From Clostridia bacterium (GTDB taxonomy: Bacteria; Bacillota_A; Clostridia; Christensenellales; Aristaeellaceae): a stretch of 8,247 nt of DNA. Made by a program: the position numbers and the translations under genes. The DNA is taken from NCBI GenBank assembly GCA_900754775.1, contig CAAEDZ010000315.1:1-8247 (forward strand), read 5' to 3'. Of this stretch, positions 5,658 to 8,247 are shown piece after piece (positions within the stretch are counted from its first letter, which is position 1; each line of letters opens with the position of its first letter). The notes under the pieces are model-generated. The model ran no database searches, was not told the origin of the DNA, and saw only the letters and a program-made list of their open reading frames with translations.

Positions 5658-5858
5658 GAGTTCTTGGCAGGCGCAGCATCCTCCTGCATCTCTCGGGTTT
5701 CCCCTGTCCTACCATCGGCGCGTGGTCGCCGCGAAATTTACCACCTCAAGAACTCCTTTGGTGCGGTTCAGCACTCGGCGGGTGTGCCAGTCCCCGCATC
5801 TCTTGTCTACCGCTTGTGCGGCGTGTAGAAGCACATTCTCTACTTCGAGCGCTTTCCC
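5658..5858 (-). ncRNA. HEARO-like RNA (IsrB-type omega RNA), no associated IsrB gene
   Basis: The minus strand holds a chain of short helices: GTAGA/TCTAC (5843-5825), CCGC-ACAA-GCGG (5821-5810), TGCGG/CCGCA (5798-5762) enclosing GGCAC/GTGCT, CGGCG/CGCCG (5731-5716), GGG-GAAA-CCC (5704-5695, a GNRA loop) and GCAGG/CCTGC (5687-5667). A perfect 9-bp long-range pairing GAGTTCTTG (5755-5747) with CAAGAACTC (5666-5658) closes the 3' half. The structure stops exactly before ATGA, as known for HEARO elements, whose RNA guides the nicking nuclease IsrB with a 5' guide taken from the flanking DNA. A promoter 5893-5865 predicts a start near 5858, leaving about 15 nt (5858-5844) as guide before the first helix. 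A terminator follows at 5624-5594. No IsrB or transposase gene is present. Alternatives: an unknown structured RNA or a long leader of the scaffold mRNA. The 5' end is approximate. Confidence 0.7.
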
Positions 5859-5864
5859 AAGTTC

Positions 5865-5893
5865 ATTGTATCATGTTTCATCCCGACTGTAAA
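5865..5893 (-). promoter_or_regulatory. Sigma70-type promoter for the structured RNA
   Basis: TTTACA (5893-5888) and TACAAT (5870-5865) are separated by exactly 17 bp, one mismatch from consensus at each box. Transcription would begin near 5860-5857, at the 5' edge of the RNA. It stands out in a window that is otherwise so GC-rich that such boxes are rare. It overlaps the end of a short open frame. It could also add transcription to scaffold and capsid if the terminators are leaky. Confidence 0.65.
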
Positions 5894-5969
5894 CCGCCGG
5901 ATCCTTTTCCATCAGGCAGCGCAGCGTCTTTTCTCCCAGACGGTACATCGTTATTGCCGAGTTTTCCAA
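5871..5969 (-). CDS. Possible small ORF of unknown function after the portal gene
   Basis: The frame directly following the portal stop is open from 6029 to a TGA at 5873-5871 and has protein-like content, including EKTLRCLMEKDPAVYSRDET at its end. No good start exists: the one chosen is TTG at 5969 (32 residues) with AAGGA seven nt upstream; an ATG at 5948 would give 25 residues without a ribosome site. Charged helix-forming residues dominate. I do not recognise it. Because it is in the portal frame, it could also be the former or readthrough C-terminus of the portal protein, or chance. GC content is much lower than in neighbouring genes. Confidence 0.25.
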   Translation of the reverse strand: MENSAITMYRLGEKTLRCLMEKDPAVYSRDET

Positions 5970-6029
5970 GTCCGAATCCTTTTCCTCAAAAGCCCATTTG
6001 GCAATAACATTGATATTCGTCTGCTTAAC

Positions 6030-7388
6030 TTATCCGGTGCTGACCGCCCCCTCCCTGTCCACCTTCCCCACCGCCTCCTCGGCCTCGGCGAGTGTGCCGC
6101 CGCGCACCCATTGGCGCAGCTCCGCGCCGGAGAGCAGGCCGCGGTCGTGCAGTTCGCACAGTTGGGAAAAGCTCTCCTGCGAGCTTTCAAACAGGCTCAT
6201 GTCCCAGTCCACGCCCACGGCGTACTCGCCGCGCGCGCCGCGCGGGGTGAGGCCGTAGAACTCGCAAAGCACGTCGGCGGCGCAGGCCATGTCGCCAAGC
6301 GCGGCCTCCCACATGCGGCGGATGGCGCTGACGAGGGCAAAGGTATCGTGGTTGGCGGCGCGGATCTCCGTGGCCGTGGCCGCGCCCGTCTCCGGGGCGG
6401 TGAGTATGCCACGGCTGGTGCCCACGGCCTTTTCCAGGAGGGCAAAGAGCCGGTCGAGGCGGGCGTACATGGCCTCGTGGCGGATCTCGGGGGCGTAGAC
6501 GAGCCACGGCGTCTTCCCCTCGTCATAGGCGCCCTCGATGGGGATGAACGGCTCCTCGCCATCCTGCACGGTGCGGCGAACGCGGGCGATGCCGGTCTCG
6601 CCGCCGTCAAAGGGATCGCGCCACATCTCGGCGTTCAAACCGAGCATGGGGCGGGTGAGGCGGTATTCGCGGCCGATGAGGCGCATGTGTTCGTGAATTT
6701 CCCGCATCAGCGCCTCGCAGCCGTAGGTGATGGGCACGCCGTAGACGCCGCCCTCGCGCCGGTCGTCGGCGGGCGAGCGCAGAAAGGCCAGCGTCAGGCG
6801 CTCGACGCCGGAAATGGCCACGTCCCCGGCAAGCCCCGCCCACTGCGGCGCCGTCTCCGGCGGCACGACATGGCCGGAGGCGTCCGTCACCCTGGTGGAG
6901 ATGGTCTGCACGCCGTTTTCCAGCGCGTAGGCCGTCCAGCGGTAATAGGTATGCCCGTCCACCTCGGCCCGCCCCGCCAGCACCGTGGCGGCGGTGATCC
7001 GCCCGCCCCGCGTGGCGGTGACGAAAAAGCGGTCCTGCCCCACGGCCTGAAAGCGCACCTTGCCGTCCGCCACGCAGGGCAGCAGCACGCGCCCGCCCGT
7101 GCCCAGCGCCTGCGCGGTGAGGCTCTGCGCCCGGGAAAATACGTCCTCCAGAGCCTCCGCCACCGCCGCCGCGCGCGGCGTGCGTTCCCCGCCCCGCGGC
7201 CCGGCGATATTGAGGGCGGCGTCGGACATGGCAATGCTCGCCAGCCGCGAGGCAAAGATACAGGTGAGGTTCACCCCGTCCGCGCGGCGGTAGTCCGCCT
7301 CGGCGCGCGCGGCCATGGCCGCATCGCCCGGCAGCTGCGCGCCCCGGCCAAACAGCCGCCGCGCCCATTCCCAGAATCGTTCCAGCAT
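6030..7388 (-). CDS. Phage portal protein (A118/SPP1 gp6-like)
   Basis: 452 residues starting MLERFWEWARRLFGRGAQ; ATG 7388 is preceded by AAAGGAGGAAGACC. The portal forms the dodecameric ring at one capsid vertex through which DNA enters and to which the terminase and connector bind. Visible segments: NLTCIFASRLASIAMSDAAL (about 40-59), the GTGGRVLLPCVADGKVRFQA block (96-115) with the following DRFFVTATRGGRI strand pair, YGVPITYGCEALMREIHEHM (215-234) and RPMLGLNAEMWRDPFDGGE (245-263), a helix with DRLFALLEKAVGTSRGILT near 307-325 and TATEIRAANHDTFALVSAIRRM near 332-353. This order matches A118-type portals of Firmicute siphophages, and the length is usual. It lies 25 nt after the terminase gene. 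The C-terminal DREGAVSTG ends in TAA; the next 52 codons are open in the same frame. Confidence 0.85.
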   Translation of the reverse strand: MLERFWEWARRLFGRGAQLPGDAAMAARAEADYRRADGVNLTCIFASRLASIAMSDAALNIAGPRGGERTPRAAAVAEALEDVFSRAQSLTAQALGTGGRVLLPCVADGKVRFQAVGQDRFFVTATRGGRITAATVLAGRAEVDGHTYYRWTAYALENGVQTISTRVTDASGHVVPPETAPQWAGLAGDVAISGVERLTLAFLRSPADDRREGGVYGVPITYGCEALMREIHEHMRLIGREYRLTRPMLGLNAEMWRDPFDGGETGIARVRRTVQDGEEPFIPIEGAYDEGKTPWLVYAPEIRHEAMYARLDRLFALLEKAVGTSRGILTAPETGAATATEIRAANHDTFALVSAIRRMWEAALGDMACAADVLCEFYGLTPRGARGEYAVGVDWDMSLFESSQESFSQLCELHDRGLLSGAELRQWVRGGTLAEAEEAVGKVDREGAVSTG

Positions 7389-7413
7389 GGTCTTCCTCCT
7401 TTGCGATGATTCG

Positions 7414-8247
7414 TCACGTTCCCTGCCGGCAGAGCCTGCGCACGTCGCGGCGATAGTGCATCAGGCCGTAGCGCAGCGCGTCCACGGCGTGGTCGTCCTC
7501 CTTGCGGGGCTTGTCCTCGCCGCGTTCGCGGGCGCGCTCGTCCCAGCGGTAGCCCTCCATTTCGGCGATGAGGCGCTCGCAGCGGGGGTGGAACATCAAC
7601 TTCCCCGCGTCCAGCGCCGCCGAAACCAGTTGCACGCCCTCCAACACGGCGTTGTCGGCCTTTTTAAGCCGCAGGGCGGGGCTGTCCTCGTGCAGTTGCA
7701 GGATGAAGCCCTCCGCCGAGGGGTCGATGACCACGCAGGCGCTGCCGTGCGCGAAGCGGATGAGGTCGGCGGCGTACTGGCGCGGCGACCTCGCCCCCGT
7801 CTCGCCGGATGCGTGGTAGTATTCCTCCAGCGCCCACACGCGCCCGTCCTCGCCCAGCCCCAGCCGCACAAAGGCCGTGGGGTTGGTGTGGCCGTAGTCC
7901 ACGCCCACCCAGGTAAAGCGCGTATCCGGCGCGTTGGCGGACACGTGCCGCCCGCGCTCGAACATCGGGTAGACCGCGCCCTCCGCCGCCACCCACTGGC
8001 CGAGGATGTAGCGCTGGTAAAACACGCCCGTGTACTCGCGCTTCAGCGCCGCGCGCACGCTCTCCGGCAAAAAGGGGTTGTCGTCGATGCCGTACTGCTG
8101 GGAAAAGACGTCTGCGCCCGAATCGAGGAACTTCTTGAACCAGTGCCCCGGCCCTCCGGGGTTGCAGGTGCCGTCGAAACAGGAATACTCCTTGTCCAGG
8201 CGGCTTTTGAGCATCTCGAACACCTCGCGCTCCCATGAGACGACCTC
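7414..8247 (-). CDS. terL: Terminase large subunit, C-terminal nuclease part (5' end outside window)
   Basis: The frame is open from the window edge (8247) to TGA at 7416-7414, 277 residues of the C-terminal part; the GTG at 8223 is internal and not a start. The terminase packages DNA into the prohead, using an N-terminal ATPase and a C-terminal RuvC-like nuclease. Seen here: FDGTCNPGGPGHWFKKFLDS, the coupling region at the end of the ATPase domain, then the conserved FYQRYILGQWVAAEGAVYP joint, and the nuclease with GVDYGHTNPTAF (first acidic residue), VVIDPSAEGF (second) and DDHAVDALRYGL (third, D-x-x-D-A-x-R-Y). This set is typical for PBSX-type terminases of Firmicute phages. Walker A and B motifs lie beyond the window. 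The nuclease triad is intact. Confidence 0.93.
   Translation of the reverse strand, partial: EVVSWEREVFEMLKSRLDKEYSCFDGTCNPGGPGHWFKKFLDSGADVFSQQYGIDDNPFLPESVRAALKREYTGVFYQRYILGQWVAAEGAVYPMFERGRHVSANAPDTRFTWVGVDYGHTNPTAFVRLGLGEDGRVWALEEYYHASGETGARSPRQYAADLIRFAHGSACVVIDPSAEGFILQLHEDSPALRLKKADNAVLEGVQLVSAALDAGKLMFHPRCERLIAEMEGYRWDERARERGEDKPRKEDDHAVDALRYGLMHYRRDVRRLCRQGT

Noticed and set aside
5658..5755. The arms GAGTTCTTG/CAAGAACTC read as terminal inverted repeats of a small transposon
   Set aside because: They enclose less than 100 bp, have no target duplication or coding content, and fit better as a helix inside the longer structured RNA whose end is one of the arms.
7954..7962. Second match to the last 9 nt of the putative guide (GCGCTCGAA) in the terminase gene
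   Set aside because: Only 9 bases match, the rest of the guide differs, and the match is followed by CATC and not an NTGA motif; a chance hit.
6111..8238. Long plus-strand open frames opposite portal and terminase (6111-7409 and 7315-8238)
   Set aside because: Antisense shadows of confidently recognised genes; low-complexity Arg/Ala/Gly/His composition and no ribosome sites.

Overview
The window is a stretch of the late (structural) module of a tailed phage or prophage. Every convincing gene lies on the minus strand, so the operon reads from right (8247) to left (1). Base composition is very GC-rich, third codon positions are strongly G/C, and almost every gene has an AAAGGAGG-type ribosome binding site 4-10 nt before its start. 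Together with the gene families (terminase of the PBSX type, A118/SPP1-like portal, separate scaffold, coat-type capsid, Gp15 family tail chaperone), this suggests a siphophage or prophage of a GC-rich Firmicute, most likely a gut Clostridia/Oscillospiraceae-like host. The host assignment is inference; no host gene is present.

In transcription order: 8247-7414 is the C-terminal nuclease part of the terminase large subunit (cut by the window edge); 7388-6030 portal; 6029-5518 a gap of about 510 bp without a normal gene; 5517-5005 scaffold; 5004-4722 a structured non-coding stretch; 4721-3546 major capsid protein; 3395-2203 three small head-tail connection proteins; 2185-1739 tail terminator/completion protein; 1732-1253 major tail (tube) protein; 1253-218 two overlapping tail assembly proteins (Gp15-like and a smaller one); 214-1 the N-terminus of a protein in the tape measure position. 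DNA packaging, capsid assembly, neck and tail genes are thus laid out in the canonical siphovirus order. No sheath gene and no prohead protease gene are seen.

The remarkable part is the gap between portal and scaffold. On the minus strand it has a near-consensus sigma70-type promoter (TTTACA-N17-TACAAT, 5893-5865). It is followed by a densely structured RNA of roughly 200 nt (about 5858-5658) that ends exactly in front of ATGA, and then by two intrinsic terminators (5624-5594 and 5576-5551). The fold (a series of short hairpins closed by a 9-bp long-range pairing GAGTTCTTG/CAAGAACTC) and the ATGA boundary fit a HEARO element, the RNA class now understood as the omega RNA of IsrB, the HNH-less relative of IscB and Cas9. 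No IsrB or transposase gene accompanies it. The best reading is a solitary, possibly trans-acting guide RNA element lodged in a phage late operon. Its promoter is placed so that the transcript would begin with about 15 nt of phage flank as the guide. The segment between the portal stop and this RNA is much lower in GC (about 48% by hand count) and carries a short open frame of unknown meaning.

Terminator-like hairpins also sit after the scaffold gene and just before the capsid gene, so the late operon appears punctuated around scaffold and capsid. This suggests antitermination, partial readthrough or RNA-level tuning of capsid stoichiometry. All family assignments were made by eye from translated motifs and gene order; no database search or folding program was run.
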